This document shows, piece by piece, positions 1 to 11,699 of a stretch of 64,000 nucleotides of DNA. The DNA lies in assembly GCA_014529385.2 (NCBI GenBank), contig CM043960.1:27729896-27793895 (forward strand), read 5' to 3'. Position 1 is the stretch's first letter; each line of letters begins with the position of its first letter. The DNA comes from Adiantum capillus-veneris (Eukaryota; Streptophyta; Polypodiopsida; Polypodiales; Pteridaceae). The translations under genes and the position numbers were made by a program. Under the pieces are notes generated by a model that ran no database searches, was not told where the DNA came from, and saw only the letters and a list, made by a program, of their open reading frames with translations.

Positions 1-600
1 ATCAAAAAACTCAACCATCATACATACTATGCTATATAGCGTATTAGGTCCCCCAGAACTCAAGGAAGATTAGCTTTATGTTATACATGCCACTTACACA
101 ATCAAAATTGCATTTGGATATCAAGAAAGCCACTAAAAAAATCATAAAAGTGCTAATTTGGGCCAAAAAATAGGATTATGCAATTCTTGTAAGTTGGTCA
201 TAACTTTCAATTTTAACACTTAGTTCTCCCTAGAAGCATCAGAATATGTTGAGAACTATGAAGGCTTATTCTCTAGAAATCTAAACCTCACAAATAAGAA
301 GTTTAGAGTGGTATAATTGCAAAAATTTGAGAAAAAGCAAAAAACAGGACCCGTTTTTTCACATAGTTTAGGTTCAAAAATGTTGTGCAAGAGTAAGGGT
401 AATGGTGAGATCAATATTAAAAAAAAGTCAAGTTTTTTTCAGCTCATAAGGAAACTTTGTGGATGTATAGCACCTAGAAACTCATTTTCATAATCTTCAA
501 ATAATTCAAGCAAAATGGTCACTTAATAGGACACAAAAGTGTCCAAGGACATAAAAGTGTCCTGATACCATTCTAGTGTTAATGGATGATCTATCTCAGC
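1..600. other. No recognisable gene; AT-rich
   Basis: AT-rich sequence downstream (in minus-strand sense) of the Ty3/gypsy relic. I see no coding similarity beyond the RT fragment that ends near 600, and no clear LTR boundary. Confidence 0.4.
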
Positions 601-609
601 AAATTTTAT

Positions 610-1160
610 AATAAACCATCAATAATAATCAACATGCCCCATGAATCTTTGAACTCTCTTATAGTTTGTAGGTGGTGGTAATTTAGCAATGACTTTAATT
701 TTTCTTTCATCTGTGGAAATCCAATTCTTGGACACAACATGCACTAAAATGACTCCATTCTTAACCCAAAATTGGCATTTTAGTCTCTTCTAGTGGTATC
801 ATTAACCTTCTTTAGATCCACACACACTTTGAGTTTCCGATTATTGCTTGGCACAATAAGAGACACCCATTTTGAGGGCTCAATAGGGTATTTAAATCCA
901 CATTTGATAATCTTTTTAAGTTCTTCCTGAATAATATTTGCATGCTTAGGATTCATTGGGTAGGGTCTTTGTTGGACTGTTTTAGTAGTGCTAATCATTG
1001 GAATTGTATGTTGCACTACCGAAGGTGAAATTCCCTTCATGTCATGATATGCCCAAGCAAATATATCCTTGAATTCCTTGAGGATCTCCTGAAGTACATA
1101 TTCCTCAGTTTATGTTAGGTCTTAAGCAATGAAAATAAGTTTGTAGTCCTCACCTAGGTC
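610..1160 (-). pseudogene. Reverse transcriptase fragment with its catalytic core deleted
   Basis: The segment before RT reads EILKEFKDIFAWAYHDMKG, the usual lead-in of this class. The finger region follows, ending at VDLKKVNDTTRRD near 785. The next bases, one frame over, read GVILVHVVSKNWIS and then LPPPTNYKR and RFMGHVDYY, which lie downstream of the active site. The roughly 110-residue stretch that should hold the YxDD motif is missing, so this looks like one internal deletion joining fingers to thumb. A TGA also follows VDYY. Whether a longer relative carries the middle part cannot be told here. Confidence 0.8.
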
Positions 1161-2239
1161 CACTAACTCTATTTCTTTAACTATCATCCAAACCATTAGT
1201 AGGTGTTCTTTGGGCCTTGTATACAAAACCTTATGCTCCTTTGTGGTGTAGGATTTGAAATGATCCGGTACAGGGTGTAAGCCCATGGGATCTTGTTGTG
1301 TTGTGGATTGTGATTTTGCTTCCACTTCCCTTAGTTGTTGAGCTAACTCTCCATTTTGGCATCTCCTTACAGTACGACTCAACTTTGGCTTCTATGTAGC
1401 CTCTAACTGTGCAATGTCAATGGCTTGTGGGTTGCACCACATAACTCTTTGAAGGTATCCACCCCAATTATCTACCAGCTTTTGTGATGAGCATCACATG
1501 CCTCCATATAATTGAGCCATTCTGCGGTAGATTTCTTTTCATTTATCCTAGCACGTACATTCGCTCGATATCGTTGCCTCTTATATTGCTTACTCCTCTT
1601 GTATAATTTTTTATTATGGTTGATCTCTAGTGCACAGTCACTAGATTAATTGCTACTTGTGTCTTCTCCTCTCCAAGGTAGATTTTCATGTAGGTACCAA
1701 TGGACCTTGAATGGTTTGTCACCACATTTGCACCAATATTTAACTCAAATTCTTTGTCCTCGGATTCAATTTCAACTAATGATTCCGACTCCAAATCGTG
1801 TGGGCTATAGTCTTTTGAGATACTACTGGTTCCAATGTCAGTCAAGCCTTCATCTTGTAGGTCATTAAAAGATATATGCATAGCCCCTATCATATTTAAA
1901 GGACGAGTCGTGGGACTTCGTCCCCCTCAAAAGTCGTCCCTCTATTTCCCTAGGTGTCTATGGTTGCCACTAGGTGGACCCAATCCACGTTGTCAAACTC
2001 ATCCATTCTAGGTAGAACATCCATATAAGGGGAATCTTCCCCAACATCGGTGTACTTTTTACACGTGTAACAATACTGCAATGGGGCCAAGTGAATTATG
2101 TTATCAGATTGATGGTCAATTTTAAATCTGTTTCCTAGAGGATGTGCTTGACCAGTCACAAGACTAACTCGAATGACAAAGTCTTGGAGCTATAAGTAGA
2201 CATGGTTTTTAGACCAGTAATGCACCATTTTTTCTTCCC

Positions 2240-2560
2240 TCATGAAAGGACATCCTAAGATCATTTCAAAGGACATAGTGTGCTTGAAACGATTATAACA
2301 ATGAGGGTGTGCCTTACCTTCTGTCCAAGGACCTTGATCTTGAGATCTTCTAGTATCCCAATAGGTTTAACGATGGTCCCATTGGCTATCTTTACCACTA
2401 TGTTTGTAGTCCCAAGGTGAGGTCTCCCCACAGATTCCAATAATTTTTAGTTACAATGCTAACCCCAGTGCCACCATCAAGGATTTCCTTCATCATTAAT
2501 CCATTGGGAGTGATTGGTAGGGTTGCATTGGATTCATCGCCTTCAAACTAGTATCCCAAC
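2240..2560 (-). pseudogene. Retropepsin fragment (Ty3/gypsy)
   Basis: Minus-strand translation gives EILDGGTGVSIVTK, matching AILDSGAGVAIATK of element A and EILDNGEVMAIAIATK of relic B. The catalytic D-S-G is D-G-G here. Further on, VKMANGTIVKP matches the LQLADGHMERP segment of element A, after frame breaks. It is a degraded aspartic protease domain. Confidence 0.7.
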
Positions 2561-3461
2561 TTGTTAATAGGTATTTCAACAACAAAGTTCTCGTACATAT
2601 TGGGTTGTGGATTTAAGGTTTCCTCCTCTACTGGCACTTCATTAGACCTATCTATCGGTGCAAATTGTGGTAACCCAACCTTTAGTTCTCCATTGAGGAA
2701 AGCTCGAAGAGCTAGGAATAGCTCGGGGTCTTCATATAGTTTAGACATGATGGTGGTTCTAACTTTTGAGGTAATGAGATTCATCAATTTGGGGTGGTTC
2801 TAACTTTTGAGGTAATGAGATTCATCAATTTGGTAATATTTAACATACTTTTTGGCCTTCAATCCCTTGACATGGGGAAGATGGGATCTCCATTTATTCA
2901 ATTGGGTCAGGTAATCCCTCTGTAAACATTCTCTCCAACAAGAAGGGAGTACACCCACTTCCCAATGACTTAAAGTCACTTTCTTCTTGGATGACACTAG
3001 GTATGGCTAGTGGTCTATGGTCTTTGTGAATTTGATTTTGTGTAGAAAACATTGTGTCTATAATTTGGATCTTCCTAGGTGTTGGTTATAGCTCCCTTTG
3101 GGTCTCATCTACCAAACGCCTTAACTGCTTGATTCGCTTAATCTCCTCTATAAGGTTTGGGCAAGTTCCGATCTTCTTCCTATGTTCCATGGGTTGTGTC
3201 CATTGTGGCTCATCATGTTCCTCCTTGTTTTTTTTCTTTTCTAATGATCGTTTTAGTCTTCACAGTCTCACTTGAATCACAAATGTTCAACGTTGTTCAT
3301 ATACATAGGGTCGTCACTAGTCCCTATGTTAGTCTTTGAACTTGGGTTTGAATTTGTTACCCTTGTGATATCTTCCGTCGTGTTTTCTTCTTCTTCTTGG
3401 ACTGGGCGATTGATGCCATGTCTCTTTCTTCAAGATTAAAATTTTCCTTTTGGAGCATCAA

Positions 3462-3839
3462 TCATGTGAGTACGTTTACTGGTACCACCAATGTACTTTG
3501 TGATGGTGCCTCAATAATCTCAATTAAGTTCAATGGATTTATCCTTGGTGCATTTGGATTATTAGGACATTGGACAATCAGATGATCTATGCCACATTGA
3601 TTACACATGAGTATCAGCATTGTAGATGCGCTCCCTTGATAGGTATGCACTAGTGTGGCATTCTTTTGTAGTCTATTAGGACACCCAGCTACACGATGTG
3701 GACCTGCACACTCATAACATTGAAGAGGTGGTCTCTTGGTAGTGAGATTGATATTTTGTCCTATACATTTGCAAGAGAAGCTACTGGATAAATATGTTGG
3801 ACTTGTCCCCGTTAGTCCTCCATGTAGTATTGTGGACAC
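3462..3839 (-). pseudogene. Gag nucleocapsid with two zinc knuckles
   Basis: The reading frame contains two knuckles of the form C-x2-C-x3-H-x4-C: CYECAGPHRVAGC, then CNQCGIDHLIVQC about 40 residues later. Both keep all four metal ligands. The same double arrangement is in element A near 10690-10800, where the second knuckle has lost its last cysteine. Zinc knuckles of this kind bind the element's RNA during packaging. The C-terminal tail (PLNLIEI) also matches element A (TLNILES). Confidence 0.75.
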
Positions 3840-4298
3840 TCTTCAAGTGCATCGATCCCATAGGCAATATTAGGGTCTATATCTTCCTCATAGCCTTCCA
3901 AACAAGAACTAGATAGCTTGTAACCCATATGATTCACAAGGTTGACTCTTGGATGTGGGGCTATGGTCCTATGGTAGCGGTGTAGCTTGAGCAACATTTT
4001 GGGCTGTAGGAACCATGTGTTGTGATAGTTGTTCAACAGGTTGGGGTAGGCATCAATGCAGAAACTTGAGATGAATCAATCCAGGCCAAGGGTGGCCTAT
4101 TCTCCATCACAGTTTTGAACATTATACAATCCTTAGCTTGGTGATGGTACGTACCATATGCAGTGCAATTCTTGTTGATTTTAATTTAAATGTAGGGCAC
4201 TCACTAGTGCTATGTGGACCAAAGCAGACTGAGCACCATTTTTGTTCCCTTCTTGGATACATATGATTATTTTGTGAGGCACCATTATTTCTAAGCCT

Positions 4299-5003
4299 TT
4301 ATTGAATGGCCTTAGTGAGATCTGCTAAAGTAAGCTCAGATACATTTGGCTTTTTAACAATAGGCTTTATGGTCATTGGCTCATGCCGCGATGCTTGCAA
4401 GCTAGTAGATTTAGGCTCAACACACACTCTTTCTCCTTGAATCATTAAATTGTCCTCCAATTGGACTACGTTGGTGGTGACTACTTCCCAAGTGGTGATA
4501 CCTCTAATGAATAGGCCATTATAGATATCCTCATGTCGTAGTCCCCTGATGAATCTATCAAGCAATTGGTTATTATTGAAGCGCTCATTTTGATTAGAAC
4601 AAGAATTCAAATGCTTCAAGCGACTAATAAAGTCTCTCACTAACTCCCTTTCCTCTCATTGGGCTTCATGGAGCTGACATGCTACACCTCAAAGCCCTCC
4701 CTCTCACATATACACCTTTAGGAACAATCTTCAAAGAGTAGGGTAAATCATTTTCTCTTCTATTCTTAAGGTCCTGTACCAATTCTCTGCCTTCCCACTT
4801 AGAGTCAAGCTCAAAGCTTCGTATTTATGTAGTTTATTGTGCTCTTCCAAGGAATCATATACATGCTCAAATACCTCAATATGCTTTCTAACATCCTTGT
4901 CTCCACTGTATTTTTGTGTGAGCTTGGCCACTTGTACTGCCTTACTCCTAGACTCTCTATCAGACGTTGGAGAGGGGGAATGGGGAACACGTCCAACCCA
5001 CAA
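4299..5003 (-). pseudogene. Gag core fragments (Ty3/gypsy)
   Basis: Two open blocks, 5003-4731 and 4640-4299, match the Ty3/gypsy capsid region. The first contains YEALSLTLSGKAENWYRTL, a hallmark of retrotransposon gag. The second contains LLDRFIRGLRHEDIYNGLF, matching the LRNDTLKKDLHL segment of element A gag. Stops and frameshifts separate them. Upstream of 5003 the frame runs towards the CT microsatellite with no clear start. Confidence 0.75.
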
Positions 5004-5173
5004 ACGGAGCTACCTCCTATAGCTCAGGGCATATACAACACCCCAATCCACTCATTGAGCACCTTTGACTCACACAATTAACCACAACTCGACGCACTCA
5101 TGCTCAAACAGACCATCAATCAACTCACTAGCATAAAATGGTTGCAATTTACCATCTGCCCTTGCACACAAAC

Positions 5174-5175
<2 letters not shown>

Positions 5176-5261
<86 letters not shown>
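5176..5261. repeat. (CT)n microsatellite
   Basis: About 43 uninterrupted CT units. Long apparent open frames of alternating Leu-Ser or Arg-Glu across it are an artefact of the repeat. Confidence 0.97.
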
Positions 5262-5265
<4 letters not shown>

Positions 5266-6398
5266 ACACACATTCATTGGGGGGGTGCACCCACCATCAC
5301 ACACCTGGTACCACACGCAACAGAGCAGAGAAGGAGAAGGGGAGAAGGAATAGCACGACAAAAACGACCATCTTCAATGGGGGGACATCATTCTTTGCTC
5401 GAAAGACACCATAGCCACACTCGGCTTCACAAAATACATAGGGGGAGGCGCCCTCTTTGCCCTCTACAGACAACCACTCCTTGTTGGCTCTTTCCCTAAA
5501 GGTACACACCCTATTCCTGGGAGCAAAAAAGCCCCTAAAATGTTTTAAAAAAAACTTAATAGGGAGGAAGCATCCATTTTTGGCATTTTTGTCATTTTCT
5601 AACACTTGGCACCATGTTGCATGGTTTCTCTCTTACTACACTGCATGTGCCGTAGGAATTCCCTCCCCTTATGAGCAATAGCGACATCGCTATTTGGGCG
5701 GGGGGGGGCACCTTGCCCTAAAAACAACTTGTCCCTAGTGGGTGCGGGACTGAACCCCTAAGGGCATGCCATGTCACCATTGTGCAACCCCAACTGTCGG
5801 GGCTGTGGCCACACCAGTGGGCGTGCTCACTGCACCGCCCCCTCCTCCAAAACTAGTGCAGAGTGCCGCCCGGACCATCACCAGCACAGAGCCCCAAGGG
5901 GGCCACCATTGCCATGAGCTCCAGCTTCTTCGCATGCTCTTAAGGGAGGTCACACCCTAGGCCATATAGCATGTGCAATTGATGCCGCCCTGCACATACG
6001 GAATTAACTCGGGCCACATGACTCTTTGTGAGTGTTTGCCCTTGGAGCCTTCGAAGCTCCTCAAAAATTCCCCCATTTAACTAGAAAAGCCTTTTTTGCT
6101 TGCATTGGATGCCCTACTATATCTTGCTCAGTAGCCCAATGACCGGAACAAAAATTCCTCCGGACCTTCTCGGTCCTATGCTTTAATTCCCCTCGTGTTC
6201 GCCAAACCTTAACTTTCCTGGTCCGCAATCCGAGGCGACCAAAATTTTAAAAAAATCATTTGCAAACACTTCATCTTCAACTACCCCACGATGTAGCCTA
6301 AAAAACGCTAGATGGCACGATTTTCCATGCAGTCAAGTGGGCTCAAACTCAGCCCCTGTCAAAAATTCAATTCATCATAACTTGCTATTTAGAGCTCC
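5262..6398. other. Unassigned sequence left of element A
   Basis: I see no convincing gene. The stretch includes a G run near 5700 and a proline-rich open frame that looks fortuitous. It is the target sequence into which element A inserted: joining 6398 to 35951 removes A and one copy of the GCTCC duplication. Confidence 0.4.
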
Positions 6399-7353
6399 TG
6401 TTGAGCGGAGGACCACACCTATACATTTTTGCTCACAATCATGTTTTTGTAAACACTTATTGTAATAAATGTCTTTCCGACATTTCATTTTTTTCATGTA
6501 GCCGATTCATTGTAATTAGCGGGACTCAATTGAGCTTCCAGCTTGTATTCCCCAAGTAGTTTCACCTACTTATGTAATTAGATTAGAGATGTTTTCACAC
6601 CTCCAAGGGTGAGGCATAAGAGCCAAATTTTTTAAACCTAAGGACACAATTTTGAATCATGAATCAAGGTGAGTTTTTGAGCGTCGTGACTGTGTTTGAG
6701 AGAGAGTGTGTGTGTGAGAGAGAGAGAGTCTATCCTCTTGCTACGCGAGCTACGGAGCCGCCATTGGAGAAGCGACACCGCCATTGTGTTAGCAATGGCG
6801 AGAGCTACGCACCAATACCAAGAGTGCGCACATTAGGCTTCTACGCAAGGTGATCTCCCACGAGCTTCTATGTGATTTTTCTCCCTACCTATGTGTCACA
6901 ATTGAGCGTGCCATATATCTATAGAAGCACAGTAAGCAGAGCTACACATTAGTACCATCGGAGTCAAGATTCGGTCACCTGTATTTTCAGCCTGTCTTCA
7001 TACGTGTCTATCGCACGGAGTGGTTACAGGTTGAGATTGTATTGTAGATTCATAGGGTATTGTCCTTACATAGTGTAGAGACCCGCCTTTGAGTTTGAGG
7101 CTGATTCGATGACTCTAGATCATGTTTCCGATAGCATTTGTTCGTAGTAAGGATTTCAAACACTTGCGTATTTGAGAACTTAGATTTGATTTCCTTGGTA
7201 GTGATTGTCGTTATAAGGTCGAGTAGGTGATTTGACACTCATCTATTTGTTTCCACGCGCCTGTGGGTCAAGCTCCATCCTCGGCTGACATTCTTGTTTG
7301 TCGGTTGAGTTCTCGCTATCATAGCCACTGCTAGCGGTGTAATCGCCACAACA
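6399..7353 (+). repeat. 5' LTR of element A
   Basis: Matches 34973-35945 along its whole length with scattered substitutions (I count about 13 in the first 260 bases) and a different simple-repeat block, GT/GA-mixed here and pure AG in the 3' copy. It begins TGTTGAG and ends CACAACA. Confidence 0.92.
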
Positions 7354-8940
7354 TTTGGCACCGCTACCGGGGACGAGAGCCCAAAGTAGGTGACCTTAGA
7401 CTAATCCTACGAGGTGATTTGTTTTTCTACTTTTTATATTTTAGTTAGAAAGGTCTAGGAGTGGTGGACTCCGAGGATCTTTGAGAGGTACTAGGAAACT
7501 TGTGGTATTCCTGGGTCTTTCGTGTTTGACAGTTTTTTAGTTAGATTAGATTGATTTTTGTTGGTGTTGAGTGGTTATTGAGATTGAATTATTTACTAGT
7601 CTGTGTGTGGCAGTGAATCTCTTTATACTCACAATTGCAAAAACCTATTTTATGATTAGAAGTAGCTTAGGTAGGACTTGATTTGATCCTGATCTAGAGC
7701 TATTAATCAGTGATTTATTTGCTTGATGTGTTTGTTTGCATGTTAGATCACTAAACCATTGATTTGGTAGTGAAACTTGCATAAACAAAGTTCAGAGAAA
7801 TTTTCTGTGAGACTGAGTGTTGTTGAGCACTTAGGAGAGCTCTTGGAAGAGTTCTGTGTTGAAAAACTGGAATTCTACAACTTTAGACATCATACGCGTA
7901 TGATGTCTTAGGGGCTAAACAGAGACCAAAAAAGAAAATTTGACATTACCAGAGTGTTCAAAAGGGGGGTTATACCTTAAGATCAACTTAAAACAAGGGC
8001 TTTAACAACCCTAGAAACTCAAAATACCAAGTCAGAGTGCAAAAAACGCAAAGAATAGGGAAAATTGATTCAGAGCTCATTTTTGCATTCAGACTTGATA
8101 AAAACACTTGAAACTCAAAGATAAACACTTGGAGAAGCTTAAAATTGAAAATTGGGCAAATCTGGGCAAAAAGACATCATACGCGTATAATGTCTTTTGG
8201 CACTTACTGAAGTGATTTTTTAAATTTGACTTGACAAGGTTGTTACAAATACTGTGCAAAGCTCAAATATCAATTTTGGGCTGAAATTGGGCAAAAAGAC
8301 ATCATACGCGTATAATGTCGTTTTCCTAATTCTGGGCATATTTTGATATTTTGCTATCACATATCCTTTGTACTAGTTGTTTAGAGCTTGTATTTCAAGT
8401 TTCATGTCATTTGGATCACATTTGACCCCAAGTAGGTCAAAAATTGAGAAATTGCCAAGAAAAACCTAATCCGGCCATAACTTGCACAAATAGAGTTCAA
8501 ATTGAATTTTGTGAGTGGACAGAGTATAAGGGTGCTACTGGGAGTGAACAAAGCAAAAATATCCAAAATTTGTGAAAAAAGACATCATACGTGTATAATG
8601 TCTTTTTGAGCAAATCTGATACAAAATTTTCACTTGAGGTAACAGAAGTCTTCCAACTGACAACAAACCATTTGACCAAGTATCATTCAGTTTGGATCAC
8701 TTTTGATCACAGAGAATTGGGATAAACAAACTGCCGAAACTAAAAAGTTAGATTCCTCTAGGGGGATTGATGAATTTGAGATCCGGTAGATATCTCCAGA
8801 ATAACCAACCGAGACAAAGAGAACAAGCGAGTGTTATATCAACCAAGTAGAGTGTAAACCAAGGTGTAGTACGACCATTAGAGCTGATCCTTGAAGAAAT
8901 TATTACCGATACTTCTTCAGAGAGATCTTACGAGTATTTC
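7354..8940 (+). other. Long untranslated leader of element A with four copies of a palindrome
   Basis: About 1.6 kb without a convincing reading frame lies between PBS and gag. It contains a 24 bp palindrome (AGACATCATACG followed by its reverse complement) at 7885-7908 (perfect), 8172-8195, 8297-8320 and 8580-8603 (one to three changes each). Copies two and three share the preceding phrase TTGGGCAAA, so the block seems to have spread by local duplication. Confidence 0.8.
7356..7373 (+). promoter_or_regulatory. Primer-binding site, tRNA-Asp type
   Basis: TGGCACCGCTACCGGGGA starts two bases after the 5' LTR. It matches 15 of 18 positions of the tRNA-Asp-complementary PBS known from plant Athila/Tat elements. 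It would prime minus-strand DNA synthesis. Confidence 0.75.
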
Positions 8941-10962
8941 ATGGAACACTTGGGACATTTAAACCTAAACGAAAGAGAAAACATGGCAGCAGGACCATCA
9001 AACCCTTCACCCACAATGAAGCTATTGTTCGTCAAGTATCAGTATGATAAGAAGCAAGGTGCCAAGATCTACAAAGATGGTATGGACCGCTACTGTGTGA
9101 AAATAGAAGATAGACCGAGTGAGTTCAAGGACTTAGTGCCTATGAGCTATAGCGGAGATAGGTACCTAGATGATGAAGGTATCATGTACTTGGTAGTCAT
9201 GAATCCTAACATTGTGGAAAAGTGGGGATTGATGGGCACGAAAGCCAAAGTAGATGAGGAACCTATGGAGAAAGCACCAACAATGAGCTTCCCTAATGGG
9301 GGATTAAGGCGAGAAATGAAAATTTGAGAATAATGGAGAGGAAGATCTCTATTATAGATGTGAGGAACCCTACGTCGATGAGTTGACAGAGAAGAAAAGA
9401 CTTTATGTCTTCACCTATACAAAGGGATCGGAAACAAAAAATTTTGCATACGACAAGTATGGAAGGATATACATACTTTGGGGGACCACTCCACCATTAT
9501 TATGTCACTCCAAGCCCACTGAGACCAGCACCTACAACTGTCATGCCAGACGCGATGGCAACAGGTGGAGAGAGGACTCATGTAACTGAATCTTTCAGTC
9601 GACCTCATTATTTTATGCCAAGCCCCATGGGAATATCACATTCCAGAGAATCAATTTCTATGAATCGAGGTAGTGTGGTTCCTATCTCTATGCCGAGGAA
9701 TTTTCAAAAAGAGGGATCAAACACAACACGGTATCCCAAATATATGCTTTCAAACAGAAGGAGCAAGAAAAGGTGAAGGAAGCTTTGCTTTGCTTCAAAC
9801 AATACATAGAGAGATGTCCAGTACGGGAACGATTGCAAGATGATAGACTATCTGCCTCTTTATAGAAGGGCTGAGAAATGACACTCTCAAGAAAGACTTG
9901 CACCTGAAAGCTTGTACAAGTTTTGAGCAAGTGACCAGAGAAGCATTGTACTTAGTGGATAATTGTGCGGTTTATGGAGAGGTGACAACGGATACTGATG
10001 TCGCATCCAGTAGCTCATCATCCGTAGCTAGCGAGACCACCACTAAGAATAATGTCCAAACAACCACAGTGCCGAACATGGAACAAATGATAGAGGACGC
10101 TATAAGGAGATTAGCACCATACCCTAAACCAATGCCAAAACTAACGAAATGGTGTGCGATTGAACAAAAATGGACGGATCACTCAACAAAGAAGTGCTAT
10201 TACAACAAGGGTTATGCGAAGGAGCGTCAGTATGCGCCTCTAGGTCAAATAGCACCACCTGAGGTACATCCATTACCTCAATACCCAACGGGAAATGTAC
10301 CAGGACCTATGGGGATAGAAAAACCACAGCCGATATTGGGGCAACAACCACCTCTACCAGGAGCGAGACCAGTGGGAATTAGATATGCACCCACCCTTGA
10401 GAATCAGGAAGAACAAGCTTTAGTGCCTGTTCAAACTTATTACGAAGATTCTGGTGCACTCATGGCTCCTACTGTGTACTACCCACCTGAAGAACCAAAA
10501 CAACCAGAACCTTGGAGCATGATGGGAAATGTTGGACCACCAACATTCGCACACGCCTCAGATGAAGAGAGGTATAGCTTGGACCCAAGAACACTTATGT
10601 TCATAGATCATGGAGGGTTGTCAGACCAAAGACCAGCTTATCCACAAAGGGCAAATCAAGGGACACAAAGACCTGCATTAGGACCCTGTTATAAGTGTGG
10701 AGGTGACCATTTTATGAATGTTTGTCCACACACAAAGATCACTAGAATAAATTCAAATTGCACAGAGTGTGGTGTCACTCACTTCATTGAGGGTCGTTCA
10801 AAGAATCCCAACAAAGTGCAAAAGACGACATTGAACATACTAGAGTCAATTCCTACTAGCAGTGGGTCTGAAAATGAAACTTTGATACCAACGCAAGTTG
10901 TTACTAGAGCTCAAGTGAACATTAGGAAAAATATGAACCCTCTAGGGGCCCTTTGGGATTAA
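8941..10962 (+). pseudogene. Gag of element A (degraded)
   Basis: An N-terminal open block (8941-9327, from MEHLGHLNLNERENM) is followed by frame breaks through about 9900, then a long open block to 10962. The capsid tail RNDTLKKDLHLKACTSFEQV and the knuckle CYKCGGDHFMNVC (10687-10725) identify it. A second knuckle, CTECGVTHFIEGRS, lacks the final cysteine. The sequence between them and the stop is rich in proline and glutamine. Much of the usual capsid core is missing compared with relic 1, so the protein is probably not functional. The family role is to form the particle shell and package RNA. Confidence 0.75.
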
Positions 10963-11085
10963 GGTTAATTAGAGGCCAGCCAATGAGAAGAGGGTGGTGG
11001 ACACACTCTATGCCCTCAAAAATGTAGGGGGACAAACTAGTCTTACACTTTTTAAATGGGCTCTTACCTAGTGAGAAGGTGGGGT

Positions 11086-11121
<36 letters not shown>
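11086..11121 (+). repeat. G36 homopolymer tract
   Basis: Thirty-six consecutive G, preceded by GGGGT, close to the probable left edge of unit U. It could form a quadruplex, but it may also reflect an inaccurate homopolymer length in the assembly. Confidence 0.9.
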
Positions 11122-11122
<1 letters not shown>

Positions 11123-11699
11123 ACCTCCAATTTCCCTCCTTTTTGATCCGGTTTTGAAAAAATCCCAAAAATATGAAATTTTTCAAAAATTTCAAAACTC
11201 AAATTTCATCTTCTGAAAACCCCCCTAAAACTATTTTATGGTCAAAAAAGCATTTTTTGATCTCAAAAAGTCAAAACGTGCATCCAAAAACCCTAAAATT
11301 TAAAATTTTTAAAAAACTTTTAAAAAATCTTTTTTTGCTATCCAGAGCTCTCCCAAAATTAGTTATTAGGCAAAAAGGGATTTTCTCTCTCTAGAACCCC
11401 TTTTCCAACCCCTCCTTGGTTGCAACCATCACACTCATCCTCTACTCCAACACTCTCTCTCTTTACACCATCTCCATTGCTGCAGCAAGGAAGCTCCTCT
11501 CTCCTCCCCTACCACCTTCCATTGCCACACCAAGCAAGGCTTATCCACCTTCTCCTCCTAGTGCCACACCAAGCAAGGGTTGTCCACCTTCTCCTCCCAT
11601 TGCCACAAGGGTTGACCATTTTCTCATATCACTTTATCACACCTACATTGTAGCAACAAGCAAGGTTCTTCTCCTCCTCCTAGTTTGCTTTGCTCAACC

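Larger units (their letters stand above)
600..5003 (-). mobile_element. Decayed Ty3/gypsy retrotransposon, relic 1
   Basis: Read on the minus strand, the pieces come in the normal Ty3/gypsy order: gag (5003-4299), zinc knuckles (3839-3462), aspartic protease (about 2560-2240), a PR-RT linker (1893-1122) and reverse transcriptase (about 1160-610). Each piece is open only over short stretches and the frames are broken many times, so the copy is dead. The protease region is clearly related to those of element A (32900-33436) and relic B (47065-47964), so all three belong to one family group. I found no LTRs for this copy. Confidence 0.8.

Noticed and set aside
5070..5414. Long open frames over the CT microsatellite
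   Set aside because: A dinucleotide repeat without stops is open in all relevant frames; Leu-Ser and Arg-Glu runs carry no signal.
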